A stretch of DNA of 64,000 nt, taken from contig NC_041020.1 in assembly GCF_004193775.1 (NCBI RefSeq), positions 11,415,198 to 11,479,197 of the forward strand, given 5' to 3'. Under the pieces are notes generated by a model. The model had not been told where the DNA came from, ran no database searches, and was given only the letters and a program-made list of their open reading frames with translations. This document shows positions 33,431-46,602 of this stretch, piece after piece. Position numbers and translations under genes: made by a program. Every line of letters begins with the position of its first letter. The first letter of the stretch is position 1. This DNA comes from Glycine soja. Lineage: Eukaryota > Streptophyta > Magnoliopsida > Fabales > Fabaceae.

Positions 33431-35720
33431 ATATTGCTCAACTCGAACATATGTGAAAAATTATGAACATATTTTCGAGTTGATAGACATAAAAGACACT
33501 ATGAAGTTTCGAAAGTGTCAAGAATAAAGCAATTTGGTAGGGAACTTTGCTGAATCATTTTAGAATTTTATAAGGCCCAATGAAACACATAGTAAGTTTG
33601 CAAGACTTGAGAGCCCTACCAACTTCAGTCCATGCCCAAAAATACATAATAGCCCATTTGAATATTATGCAAAATGTACCAATATCAAGATTATCAATTC
33701 TAGGAATCATGTTGTCAACAGGTCAAAATAAATGGATTTAGTATGTTTTTAATACATTAATTAATCAATTTAATTTGAAATTTGTGATATATGTACATTT
33801 ATATCGTATTCAAACACAGAAAATATTTTTAATTCAAATTTTAATAACATATTTCTTTTTTTTTGTTATACATAACAGTGAATGCTAAATACACTCAAGA
33901 ATTAATTCATATCAATTTTGGATATTATTTAATGTCTTAAATATATTTTTTATCCCTAATAAATTTTTTCTTTGCATTGATTTCCTAATAAAATAATAAT
34001 TTTATTTTTGGGCCTTGATAATTTGTTTTACCATTTTTAAATTAGCAAATTTTTTGTTTGCTCCCTGCTAAATTACTGAATTTTTTAGTCTTAACTAAGA
34101 AAACTGAAAAAAAATTACAAGGAAATAAACACAAAATTTGCTAATTTTTCAGGGACTATAAAAAGTTCTAAGGACAAAATTAAAATTTTTGTTTAATTAA
34201 GGACTCAACGAAAAAGAAAAGTTTATTAAAGAGCAAACACAAAAATTAGATATTGATTAGGAATCAAAAATAAATTTATAGCTTTTTATTTAATTGAAAA
34301 ATACAATATACTTTTAGAAAATCATTAAATAGAATACTATATCTCAAATTAAGAACTGATAATTTAAACACATTAAATAAATGGAGTACATTACATGGGT
34401 GAGTTTAGTTGTTGGTTTTCTCTAGATCTCAACCAAATTTCAAATTGAAAGAACATACATCGAATAAAAAGTGGGTCATGTACCTATAATGACATTCCAT
34501 TGGCTAGTTCGAAAAGACGAGGATTGCCAAAAAAAATTATTCTGAGTTGTTGATAACATCAAATCAAACGATTTATATTTCTTTGTGCTAGTTCTGTTGG
34601 ATCGCCGTGTAGGTTTCTAAAGCTTTATAATGCACACCTTCCATCTACATCTTAGTATCACTCTATCACCTGCAATATTCCTACCACATGAAATCTACAC
34701 TATAAAGTGCATCATCTCCTCTTGTTCTCACCAAATAGGTTATTAGACCCAGAGGTCTAAGACTGACTTTGTCCACACTTTATAATTATTTTTTATCATG
34801 TTTGTATCTTTTTGTGTATGCTAGATCCATGAGCCAAGGAACAAAGCCCCATTCATGGACCTCCATTGCAGATCTACTCAGATGGAATTCGTTGACCATG
34901 TCTCATTTCTTTGCCCTCTCTTTTATGCTTTGCCGTATCGTTTGTTCTAACCATGGCCCATAAACATCTTCAATGACCATGATTTCTTTGATTAACTATA
35001 TAAGGTAAAATTTCTACCTCTTTTGTTATTGTAAATTAACTCATTCATTAATAACAATTACATGATTAATTTGTATCCTCACTAAAAGACATGGTGAATA
35101 CCCACACTAATCGATTTGATGTAGATCTAGTCATCTCTTTGCTAAAGAGTTGGGGGAAGAATCCATACGTATTAGATATTTTGAGAAACTTATCAAGATA
35201 GAATTAGATTTAGGTAGACAATATATTGTTGGTAAATGAGAATAAATTTTTTACCAAGGTACAAAATGTGTCACAAAATTTCCAAATCATCTAATACTTT
35301 ACAAAGTAACCATCATTGTTATAGTACCCATGATTTCTTTCAAGCTGCTCACCATAATTATTGTTGGTACCAAGAAATGGTTTATCCAAGTGGTACTAGA
35401 CACGAATCCCTTAAGCATGTAGTAAAGGGTTTGAATCCTGACGAATGCATATATGGAGAAAATCTTGTTGAGAGGGAGATCCCACTTATGAGTGCCAACA
35501 GGTCCCTTGGAGGATATTAAAATCCCCTTGGCCGGAAGCAGATATACTTATTTGCAATCGTATGCAACAACAACAATTATTGTTGAGAAGTCTTACAGTC
35601 ATTGCGAATAGCCAATTAGCCGCCAACAAAATGATGTTATTTTAAGAGTTTATTCTTCTGTGAAATCATTTTAAGATTTGTGATATATGCTATTGTTTTG
35701 CCATTATTTTCATTTCATTT
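33431..35720. other. AT-rich non-coding sequence, copy of 10336-12620
   Basis: Same content as in unit 1, with a small insertion ('ttgttggttttctctagatct') near 34408 and a few base changes. No gene recognised. Confidence 0.55.
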
Positions 35721-35732
35721 TTACCTTCTGCA

Positions 35733-36293
35733 GACAAGATTTTGCAAGAAATTGATGCTGTATCCTACAGATTGCTTGGCTAACTTCTTTTTGGCACTAT
35801 CAGAATATTCTATAGAAAGGTTGAATATGTGCTTGAAGATTGTAATGAGGTTCTCGTCAAAATCAACAAATTTGTCGTCAACAAACAAGGCTTAGTATGT
35901 GTGGAAACGTTGTGTATGCCTGTTACTAAACCAGAAAGATTTGAGTTGGATGCTTTTGAGTTAGATGAACCTGAAGATGCTGGCAGGTATGCTTTTATTA
36001 GGTTAGACTTTAGAAGCTTAATGATTATGTAATTTTCTTCATACTGCTTCTCTGGAAGAAATTATGCTTAGAGACAAAGATATTAGAATTGTTTCACTAT
36101 TTTACTTTTATAGTAAATGTAATCTTATTCTATTGTTTGAGTAATACACTATTTTACTTTTATAGTAAATGTAATCTTATTCTATGCAAAAGACATAGTT
36201 CGTTTCCCTTTCCAACAGAATGCCACCATACTTTACTTATTGCACACTGTGTACAGAGGCAGAGAGAATCTCCCATTACTTACTGTGCACTAT
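35733..36293 (+). pseudogene. Exon remnants of the unrecognised host gene, unit 2
   Basis: Copy of 12626-13369. The first exon tract is retained, ending at 35986. The second exon is 5'-truncated: it starts only at 'gcaaaagacatag' (36186) because ~217 bp were deleted, and ends at 36293 before gtaag. The remaining peptide includes YLLHTVYRGRENLPLLTVHY. Confidence 0.5.
36095..36185 (+). repeat. 39-bp direct repeat at a deletion scar, unit 2
   Basis: Identical 39-bp blocks (starting 'cactattttacttttatag') at 36095-36133 and 36147-36185. Unit 1 has only the first. The second occupies the site where unit 1 has 13044-13260. The shared 'cact' at the left junction could have primed the copying. Confidence 0.85.
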
Positions 36294-37589
36294 GTAAGTT
36301 TGATTTGATCACCTTTCTTTTTCTTTTTGTTTATAAGCTCTTCTATCTTTATTAACATTGTTTTTCTCCATGTTCTTCCTCTGACCTTCAACTCCTATTC
36401 TCAAAATAAAATGAAAATGCGTAATTCCCTTAAGCTGTTGGCACTCCCCTAATCCCTTCTCAATCCTCAGGTTGCCTTGAAATTGTGGAAACTCCAAGGA
36501 TGTTAGATGTACCTGAATCTCAGGATTTTGACATTCCAATTTTTATTGAGATAAAATCCTTTTGGAATCTCCCGAAACAAATGAAGTGCCTCATTTGATG
36601 GATGAGGTAAAGAATAACTAAATGATGAAAATACTCTTTGACATTCTAACAGGCACACTATGAGTGGTTTGCAATACATTCATAATTGTCTCCACGCAAA
36701 CTCGCATAAAGAAAAACCATATTGTTGTTTGATCTAGGAACTTTGAATTGGTATGAAACTTTAGATTCTAAGATAGAGGAAACTTATCCTAGTACTAACC
36801 CTTTGTTTCCTTAACTGGATATTCTCATACCTGTACAGTCTCAGGATTTTTCTCGTTCCGGTGTGATTCACATGAGGTATTATAGACATCAAGAAAATAA
36901 GAAAATAAGCAGGGAATGAAGGAAGACAAAAAGAAAGAGTGTATAATGGAAAAAGACAGGGACATCATGATAAAACAAAAAAAAAGTAGTTGTTGATATT
37001 TAAATGAAGTTAATTTATCTGACAGGCACAATATCCTTTCCCATGATGGGAGACATATTACACTCTTCCACGATAGCCTTGATGTACCCATGGACCAAAC
37101 TCATTAAATCTGTGAGTTAGCCAGATTAGGCTTGGAAAAAAACCACATTGAATGCTCTACTTGTTTTAAGGCTTGTGGCACATCCTGATTATTGGTTAAA
37201 CCAATGGTGTACAAGCTATGACCCTTACGTACATACCTATGGTTATTATATTTGGTATCTAGACATTTAAAAATATCATGATATCGGTCCTTTAATTTCT
37301 TTCCCCTCGTTAGTCACTCAATAATTTAATTTTCTAGTAAATTATTTTGTCAATATTTTAAAAAGGAATTCTTGTTCATATTTATCCTATTTGACTCAAA
37401 TACGATTGTTTTAGGTGAGAGATACAAGGGATATTGAAAAAGAAAGTTAAAAAGTAAAAGAAGACTAATAACAAAAAAGTAAGAGGCTTATTTAGTAAAA
37501 AATTAAAATTTTGAAAACTTCTTTAAAAGATAAATAGTTTAAAACATCTTTCTAGAAATAGTTTAAACTTCTTTGAATAGATTCTCAAG
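36294..37589. other. Non-coding; no gene recognised
   Basis: Copy of the unit 1 region 13370-15396 minus ~850 bp (junction near 36810). Short frames only. Confidence 0.45.
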
Positions 37590-37596
37590 TCTACTT

Positions 37597-37918
37597 TAGG
37601 CCTAAATATGCTTTTGTTCCCTGTAAATTAATGTTTTTCTGGTTCCTGTAAGTTCATTTTTCTAATTTTAGTCCTTGTTCGCTCTTTTTCAATTTTTGTT
37701 TCTGTAAGATATTGTGCTCATTTTTTGTTCCTACTGTAAGATATTTTGTTCATTTTTGAAAAACATAAACTTACAAGGATTAAAAATGAGCAAAAAACTT
37801 ATAGGAACCAAAATTTGAAAAGCATAAACTTATTATAAGGACTAAAATTAGAAAAATGAACACAATGACCAAATATCAAAAAACACAAACTTAAAAGGAC
37901 CAAGAACATATTTAGGCC
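37597..37918. mobile_element. MITE with TAGGCCTAAATATG inverted ends
   Basis: A 322-bp element. The left end TAGGCCTAAATATGCTTTTG and the right end read inverted AGGCCTAAATATGTTCTTGG give a ~25-30 bp imperfect TIR. Flanking direct repeats are TCTACTT (37590-37596 and 37919-37925). The interior is non-coding and repeats 'cctgtaag'/'actta(c/t)agg'-like phrases in both orientations. The superfamily is uncertain (Mutator-like is a guess). It is absent from unit 1 because the surrounding ~970 bp were deleted there. Confidence 0.75.
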
Positions 37919-38979
37919 TCTACTTATTATATGAATTTTCCATAAGGAACAAATTTTGAGCCAAAACAACAAGCACACTTCCATTCTCACTTCTTTTTAT
38001 TTTTCCTGTCAACTTGTATGATTTTTCTTATTTTTCTATTTTATCCAAATCACTTGGTTCTTTTTATATAATTTTTGTCTATATGCCAAGGAAATTCAGT
38101 AAAAAGTTCAGCTTAAAATTCACAGTGACAAATTCCCAATAATTTTTAAAAGTTCGTATGTTCAAGCTGCCAGCACCAACGATTTCAGACTTTGAATTTT
38201 TTTAAGCATGGTATATTGATTTCCTTTGGTTTACTTTCAACTTTCCTATGTATGTTAAATTCACTAGGACTATTTACCCCAACTTTAGGAGTTCAACATT
38301 CACTTAGGATCAAAATTTCAGCCAGCAATTCAATCACCAAAACTCAAATTCACAATAGACACAATCATAAGGAAACCTAAAAGTTCAAGAAAAGGTTCAC
38401 AATCAAAGACTCTCTAAGAATTATGCATGAACATGTTAAGGACTAATTAACATGCAAGATTTGACTCAAATCAAATTATAGGCTAAAAAAATTTCATACA
38501 CTCATGAACAAATGAGTTAGACAAAGAAACAAGAAAAATAAAATTCAACACAACATAAGGAATCTTACGTTACAAGTTTCATGACTAGACATGACTTTTA
38601 TGACAAAACTACAATAGGTGAATATGTCATTCTAGATTTTTGAGGTTTTCTTCTACTTTAATGTTTTTGTAAGAATTTTATGGTTTAGGTTTCAGCCAAA
38701 AAAATTGACAATATAAAACTCAAAGGAACCTAAACTCAACACAATTCATGGGTCAAGAACAAGAACAAGGAATTTGAACCATAGAAAATCAAATCTAGCT
38801 TCTATAGCAAGCTTAATCGGTGGAACTTCTAAAAAATTATGTTAACAACATTCAGCACAAGACACGTGAGGAGATACATGGAGAGAAACGAAGAAACAAC
38901 AATGGAGGAGAAAGTAAAGCAGAAAATTAGTGGAGGTTTAAGGAGCACCTACTTGAAGCTCTTGTGCTCTGATACCACT

Positions 38980-39285
38980 TGTTGGAAGCTTGCTTATGAA
39001 GCTTCTATGGAGGCTGGATCTTTGAGCTTCAATAAGGTCCTTCAATGGTGATTTTTAGCCATGGAATTGCAGCGAAAGATAAAGGAGAAGAGGTTAGAGG
39101 AGACATCATCCACTAGAGAATAAGTCATGGAAGGAGAAGCTTCACCACCAAGAGAGTGGCTTGGATAAGAAGCTTAAAGAGGAAGCTTCAATGGAGGAAG
39201 AGAATACCAGAGAGAGAGGGGGAGGAGGGGGGGGGGGGGGCGAGGTGTGGGAATTGAAGGAGATTAGAGGGGGAGAAGTTGAACT
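38980..39285 (-). mobile_element. Gypsy-type LTR fragment, unit 2, truncated by deletion
   Basis: Copy of 15974-16273, with the primer-site complement GCTCTGATACCA just left of it. Contains G14 where unit 1 has G10. Ends at the 1630-bp deletion junction (39285). Confidence 0.7.
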
Positions 39286-39398
39286 ATATATATAATCTTC
39301 TTCTATATTTTTCTGGTCTCTTCCAACCTTGGATCTTAGGTCGTCACTCCTCTAAACTAGACCTTGGATTAAGAACATACAATTTAGTATTTTCCCTC

Positions 39399-41228
39399 TC
39401 AACTAAATTCTTTCTCGCATCCTACTCCAGTCTTTAGCAGTTCTGATTGCAGTAATGGGCAATTTTTCTTAAGATACTCAAAACCATCAGAATGCATCAC
39501 GGCTGCAATAGACATAATAATGAAAGAAATGATATGAGAATCAACTGTCAACTAACAAATAATGTAGACACCAAAATGATGAAAATATATTACAAGCTAA
39601 GAAGTAATTGGCTATGAACTCAAATGTAGAGTTGGGTTTGAAAGTTAAGCATGGAAACTCACCATCAAAGTTTTCAGCAGAAAATTTTTGACAGATGGAC
39701 TTCAAGTGGGTAGCACAATAACGATCAGCAAGAGCAAAAATATAGGCAACAGAATCTACAGATATGTCTTTACAAAGTATAGATTCACACATCAACATTA
39801 GTCTTGGCAAACCATACTTTTCTCCAGCAGCTAACAACTTTGCTATAAATGATTCAGACAACGAAGGAAAGAATGACGAATCCAACATAAAGAGCTCTTC
39901 ATCTTCCAAAAGAGTGTCTCTATAAACAAAATGAAGTAAAGCCTGCTCAACATAGAACACGATTAAAATTAGATAACCAACCAAACGATAGGCCCGATTT
40001 AAACTGAATTAAATAGCATATATCTTGTGTAGAACAAAAAACAGCTACAAAGGTATAGAGAAAAAGAGGAACTTTTAATGAATGTGACACCTTGAAAACC
40101 TTAGGTTCCATGTCAATAACAACTATCTCCTGATCATCCTTCTTCATAGCATTAAAAAATTGAGTTTCAAACATGGTTGATCGAGCTGCCAAAACAAGCT
40201 TATGAGCATGAAACCTTTCTCCACCAACCGAGAAAGTAACATCAAATGATTCCTCATCCTCTAACAACATCCCAAAATGTTCACCAATATCAGATTCAGG
40301 AACCTGTATTGTGTTTAACTGAGAAGAATCTATGGACGACACTAAAACCGCAATAGTGCAATTTATCTTCAAGCAATCATCCTTGAGAAAATTTGACGTC
40401 TCAAGGTGTCTCCGTTTGAAAAACCGCGTATAGCCCCTATTACACAACAAGTGCATCATTGATCACTACGTAATGTACACCACAAAAAATGGATACAAGA
40501 GCTAATAAATCATGATGATATCCAAATCATATCACCAAAATCACAAGGTTCTCTAGTTCCTTTGAAAATTTAATTTTTATGTCTTATATTCTAATAAAAG
40601 AGCTATCTCTTTAACCCCTGACAATAGTGAAAAAAGATTAAAAGAAAAATCAATAACACTTTGCTTTATTTTAAAGACTATATTGTTTACATAAATGTTG
40701 GACATACGAATATAATAAGTTTGTATAGAGACTAAAACTAAATTTTAAAATATTAAAAAGCTAAGATACATTTCAATATTTATTTTCTAAAAATAAAAAT
40801 AAAGAAAACACTAACACTAACCACATGCTGCCATGGTTTATGAGAGTGTAAGACCCAATCGTGAGGGAGTGACTGAAGTGGCTATGAACCTTGTGCTCTC
40901 CTTTCTTGCATAGGTCGAGCAACGTGAGATCGAACAACGCACGAACGTTGGTGCTCTTGGAATGGAGTGCAACAAAGACAGAGACATAAGCGGCATTATC
41001 TTTGGGGTCCCTACCATCAGGGAAAAAGTATATGGCCCATTGGAACCCTCCCACTATGAAAGTCTCACTCACGATGTATTTCCCAATGCCCATTCCTTTC
41101 GTTAGTGAGTAACCCTTGATCACAAACTCGTGGGAACCACTCATTGTCTCTGTCACCGATTTTGAACTCGTTTGGGACCCTAGAACACTCCTACTCACCA
41201 TTGCTGGGTTGCACATCGCACGCGACAT
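39399..41228 (-). CDS. BPM: BPM-type MATH-BTB protein, unit 2 copy
   Basis: Same four-exon structure as the unit 1 gene: 41228-40822, 40436-40091, 39942-39663 and 39502-39399, with all splice borders intact, giving 378 residues. Relative to the unit 1 protein I see T92S and P126S in the MATH domain plus a silent change in exon 1; the BTB region appears identical. The role is as for the unit 1 copy (CUL3 ubiquitin-ligase adaptor). Its 3' flank differs: only ~113 bp after the stop codon the sequence jumps into the same-strand LTR fragment, because 1630 bp are deleted. Transcript end and 3' UTR may therefore differ between the two copies. Confidence 0.92.
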
Positions 41229-41675
41229 TTTCTAAGGAAGTAAATTTTTCTCGAAAAGTAAAGGAACACGGATTTGCACTGAATCAGATCTTATGTTTTT
41301 GGCTTCAATCCAAATAAGTTATGGATTTCATTAAATTTTACATTAAATAAATAATAAATGGCAAGTGAATAAAAGAACGATGGCATTTAATGATTTAAAG
41401 ATTTTTCTTTTATACTTTAATCTGATCTTTATTCTTGAAGCTTTTGTGCGCATGAGACAACCAGGTTTTCATCTCAAATATCATCAATGACTTACACATT
41501 ATAAATAAAATTTGTGGTTTGCTGTCTTTTTAGTCTCTAAACTTATTAGGATTTCTATTTGTAATACCTGTACTTTTTCTTACTAGTCAATGTTCCTTAA
41601 TTTTTTATTAGGGACTAGAATAAAAAATCCTAAAAATTTTAGTGATTAAAAATATAATATGTGCCCATTTTGTCC

Positions 41676-42668
41676 TATTCGACGAAAACGTTAGAAAAAC
41701 CAAAAAGGGGGTCTGTGAATTTTGAAAAGAAGGGTTCGGGAGTTGTTTTTGCACGGGGAAGGTATACACGCCCGTCACAATGGACGACAGTCTTTAATCG
41801 AGTGTACATAATGTAACTTCAAAATTATGTTGTTTTCTTTTTTATGTTTCTTTATTTTTTTTTTGGGTTAACAAGGGTGTTGCCCTTGCTCCTACGTATC
41901 CTCAGGTGCGATGAGGAATTCAGACCTGTTCTTTAAGTCCGAATGTTTTGTGTGTTAAGTTGGTTTTATGTTTTTTGAAAGATTCATTTTAATTGTGAAC
42001 AAAAAGGTCGTTTAAAGCGTTGGACCTTGAAATGATGTTTTAACATTTGAAAAGAGGAGAGAACCGTTAAGGAGTTGGACCTTGAAATGATCTCAAGTGA
42101 TATTTGATAAAAAGTAGTTAGTTATGAGTTGATTTTATCTTGGTTTCGTTTGTTAACTTCCAACCTCTTTAAAGATAACTTTACAACATTAGTGATCAGT
42201 TAAGATTGAACTTTACAAAGAAAATGAGATCACCGATGATAGATGGAGGAAATGAATATGCACAAAACACAAGGGGGACCCATAAGGGTGCATAGATCAC
42301 ATTCAAATATCAAAAACAAAACTAATCGACGGCCACACGAAGAACACTGAACAAGGAACAATGTAGGGGTCGATCACGGTCGTGATTCAGTAGCGCCTCG
42401 GCTTCATTTTCTCTTCTTTCTTCTTCTTCTCTCTCAATTCTCTCAATATCCTTCAATGCTGAACCTTGGAACCCTTTACTCAGCCCCCTTCACGCCTATT
42501 TATATCCAAAAATGGCATTTGGTGGACCTGCAGTTCACCCAGGCAAGCTGAGACTTAGCCATGAAGCAATTGGCTCACCTAGGCGAGCCAGAGACTGGTG
42601 TCGAACAACACAGTTTGGCTAGCGAGAATCAATGAATGACAGTCCCCTGACGAAATTAGGGTATAACA
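41676..42668 (+). mobile_element. 5'-truncated long LTR, unit 2
   Basis: Copy of 20294-21285, with the same truncated start (tattcgacgaaaacg) and the same end (...GGGTATAACA). The insertion and truncation predate the duplication. Confidence 0.7.
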
Positions 42669-42917
42669 CTTCAGATGAACATTTCTCTCCTATTTATGAG
42701 AGTTATGGGCAAAAGGCTTAAGATGGGTTCTATTTGGTTAACGGGTATTTGTTCAAAAAGGGAAAGCTTTGCATATCCCAAGGATCCATCAGGAAATTAT
42801 TTGTGAAACAGAGCCATGAGGGTGGCCTCATGGGCCATTTTGGGATAGACAAGACCCTTGTCTTACTGAAAGAAAACTTTTATTGGCCCCATATGAAGAA
42901 AGATGTCCATAAGCATT
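42669..42917 (+). pseudogene. Ty3/gypsy integrase zinc-finger end, unit 2
   Basis: Copy of 21286-21534. GGLMGHFGIDKT here against GGLMSHFGIDKT in unit 1; the Gly form is the usual family residue. Interrupted by the CACTA element at 42918 with ATT duplicated. Confidence 0.88.
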
Positions 42918-44673
42918 CACTACAAGAAAAATGACCTAAGCCTACGGACGCCTTTTTCCTACAGACATTAATTAGTGTAGGTAAATCTCAAAAATACTTC
43001 TACCTACAAGTGACTAATGTAGGTAAAACTCAACCATTTGTACCAACCATTATTTGGTGTAAGTAAATTCATTAAAACTGAAAAAAGACTTCTACCTACA
43101 ATTACATTGTGTAGGTAAAACTTCAAAAAACTTGTGTCTATGGTTGATTAGTGTAGGTAAAACTCAAAAGGATGACTACCTACAAAAGCACAGTGTAGGC
43201 AAAATTCTAAAAAACTTATACCTACAACTACGTAATGTAGATAAAACTTCATAAAACATGTGCCTATAATTGGTTGATGTAGGTATACCCTCAAAAGTCT
43301 TATACCTACAATTGTTGGCGTAGGTAAAACTCTTTAAGACTGTTTAAATTTGAATATTAATCTCTTGTTTTTTTTAGTAAATACTCAATCTCAAAAAATA
43401 ACCATTTAATTTAAATTAATTTTTAGTTAATAATTGTTCAAAATTTTAAAGATAAAATATATTAATTAGTAATATTAAATTTTAATTTAGATTATTATTT
43501 TTATGGATTAATTTAGATTAACATTATTTTTTATGGCAATTTCTTGTTAGTTTCAACAATGATATTCATTTTATCTTGAAATCAAACTCCAAAATGGCCA
43601 CAAGCCTTTGGATTATGGACCGGGCCTTTGAATTGATGCAGATAAGGTACTAGTTTAGTTTCACCAAAATAACCCGCAGACGCAAACGTTGAAAACACAT
43701 CCGTCTGCCCCAACATTACAAGCTAGATCCCTTCTCTCTTTTCTTCCTTTCCCCGTTTGTTTCCCTTCTTCTCTCAGGCAATTCCTTCACAATTTCCCTT
43801 TTCTTTTTCATTTTCCCATCTTTTTTTCTTCTTCTTACGTGTTTTACACCGCGAAGAATAATTTGATTGATTGATTAACGCATCAGGAGAAATTTCAGTT
43901 ACATTGCAAACTTATCTGAACTTGATTCAATTTTCTATATGCTTCAGCTTTTGTATATTATTATATTATTATTTGTTTTTATTTATACTTTGCCTGACTT
44001 GTTGCATATATAATGTAATAGTTCGATTTCCATGCCCTTGGTTTGCGTGTTTATCTGTTCGTGTTTGGGTAAAGAGAGTGTGTAGCCATATGATACATCA
44101 TCATCTTCTTCTTCTTCGTTCTGGACACGCGACAATTAACATAGGGTTTGGGATTGATGCGCAGGTTACATGGCATGTTGCCGCTACTTGCTGAGTTGAC
44201 TCTCCAAACACTGATGGAATAGATCCAGGTAAATTATTATTATTATTATTTCCACTGGCTTTCAGAGGAAAACATTAGATAAAAAGAAAAAAGGGAAAAA
44301 GCTATGTGGGATTAACAATATACTGGTACTTAGTTGTTTATTAGATGCTATATGTGAGCTAAATCTCTGTTCAAATATTAGGCGACTCATGTTTAAGAAA
44401 GAATTTGACACAAGCTATGTGGGATTCAATTCTGGATGAGAGCTTCTCTCTCGTCAGAATTTATGTAATGCGTACCTTGACTTCTAAATACATGTCATCT
44501 TGCTACCTTCTATATGGCTGCTCTGTGCCACTATATGGAATTGACTCCTATGCTTTTGACATTAGTTTGTAAATATTGCAATTCAACTTGTTTATTTATG
44601 GAAGAATTCATTCAGCCTTATTTTGGTTGCTAAAGAAAAAAAATAATTGCTTATAATTTTTGTTTGAGTGCAG

Positions 44674-44777
44674 CCAAATTGCTATTCCAGAGTTATAAGT
44701 GTTAATGGCGATGAACATATTATAATATTTGCGCAGAGGGACATTAAACAGTGGGAAGAGCTTACATATGATTACAG
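44674..44777 (+). pseudogene. Captured ATX-type SET exon, unit 2
   Basis: Identical in content to 23331-23434 (NCYSRVISVNGDEHIIIFAQ, DIKQWEELTYDYRF) with the same AG/GT borders. Confidence 0.9.
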
Positions 44778-44831
44778 GTTTACCTCTTCTCCAAATGAGG
44801 CAGAGGGAGCAATTGCTGTTATTATTATTAG

Positions 44832-44975
44832 GAGTGTTTGGAAAGCATCCTTGAATATCTTGCTGATCAGAAGGACCCTACTACTTTATGCCAGAAATTT
44901 ATTGATGAGTTTGATCGATGCATCCTCAGTTATTTCGCATTTAATTGGAACCAAGCTTCTTATATGATTAGTCAG
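44832..44975 (+). pseudogene. Captured 48-codon exon, unit 2
   Basis: Copy of 23489-23632; 144 nt open, phase 0, AG/GT borders retained, source gene unknown. Confidence 0.55.
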
Positions 44976-46602
44976 GTACAGTATATATAATTTAGAACAA
45001 AACTTTGCATGCAGTATACTTCAAGCAGATTTTGGTACTAATAAGTGTCCTAACATTTGTTACTTTTGGGGATGATAATAATAGGCAATGTATAAGTAGA
45101 GTATTAGAGTATTTGTATCATCCTCGTATTTATTGAACAGATTTGGCTATATTATTTGGGGATGTTTTAAAAAAATGTATATATGAGATGCTTGTAATAC
45201 TTCTTACAAAGTAATAAAATTAAAAAATATATATTTAATATTTTTTCATTTAATAATAAGATTATTAGTAATATATTACAGGAGATTTATTCAAACATAA
45301 ATATGCAAGGTTATTATTAGGAATTGGAATTTGTGTCCCCTGAGAATGTCTCCTAGTGTATCCAATTGATTGATGAGGTCCGGCTGCTTCCTGAAGAACA
45401 TAAAGCAAAAGTAGAAAAGCTGGAGGTAGACTTCATACTAATAATAATTAAAAAATGTTTAAAAAGAAATAAGAGAAAATCACGTGAGATTGAAAAATAG
45501 AGTAGGAAATTAATTTAAATTAGAAAAAAGATGAGGAAATCAAGAAAGACATATAAGAAAGAAGAAGAGAAATCTGATAAAAAGAAAATTTTCAAAACGA
45601 AAAGGTGTAATTCACCTTTTATACATAAAACTATCAATTAAAATATCATATTTCACACAAAATTACAAATTTATTTTAAAAAAATTATCGATCTATGAAA
45701 CTTTAATCTCACTTGCCATAAAATCTTTCACATTTACTCACATTTTCAGATTTGCTTGCTACCTTTGAACCTTTAAAATCATTTTGCATTCCGAATTTGT
45801 CACAAGCCTCTAATTATTTAAATAAAAAAATCTAAGAAATTTTCATAAAAAGAGAAGAAGAAGAATTGAACAAGAGAGTTAATGAAGAACTAGAAACGCT
45901 CCATGAAAGCTAAGGAAAAGGAGAGACATACAATTTAAGTGGAACTGAAAATACGAAATTTAAAAAGCAAGAAAATTTTCTTGTTTGTGCGGTGACACAA
46001 AGCAAGTAAAGAACGTAACCATGCTTTAGCATAGTAATAGTAATCAGTCACACTTTGGACATGAGGAAGTAAGAGTAGAAGGTGACGACATGACCCTTAA
46101 CGCCTACGGCAGGGTTAGTATCGTTGGTCCAACAATTGCGGTCGTTAAGTGATATATCATATGTTTCATGTTACATAATACTCCATATAATTAAGACATG
46201 CAGCATCTGATTACCTTTGGATTCGCCAACGAAGCAACTCCGGCGTCCTCCACCTCTGGCTCTGGGGAAACATGGTTCCTCACCTCAATCGCTGCGTCAT
46301 ATGACATATTTTAAACAATTCTGTTTCAATAGGATAGGAGGCGGATAGCTATTTCGTTCAAAATAGAACCATGGTAATGTGAGACATATGACCATATGTT
46401 CTTGGTAATGTGGCTATCTGCATGTGCATGAATAGCTCAAGAGTGAATCAGAACCATGGTCATGTGAGTTCAAGTGCTTGGTTCTTTGACATGGATATCC
46501 TTATTTTATATGATTTTGATATTTCATATTTGCATATGATTATATTTATAGTTTCTAGCAATTTGTTCATTTCAGCTTAATTCATATATTGCTGATTTGC
46601 AG

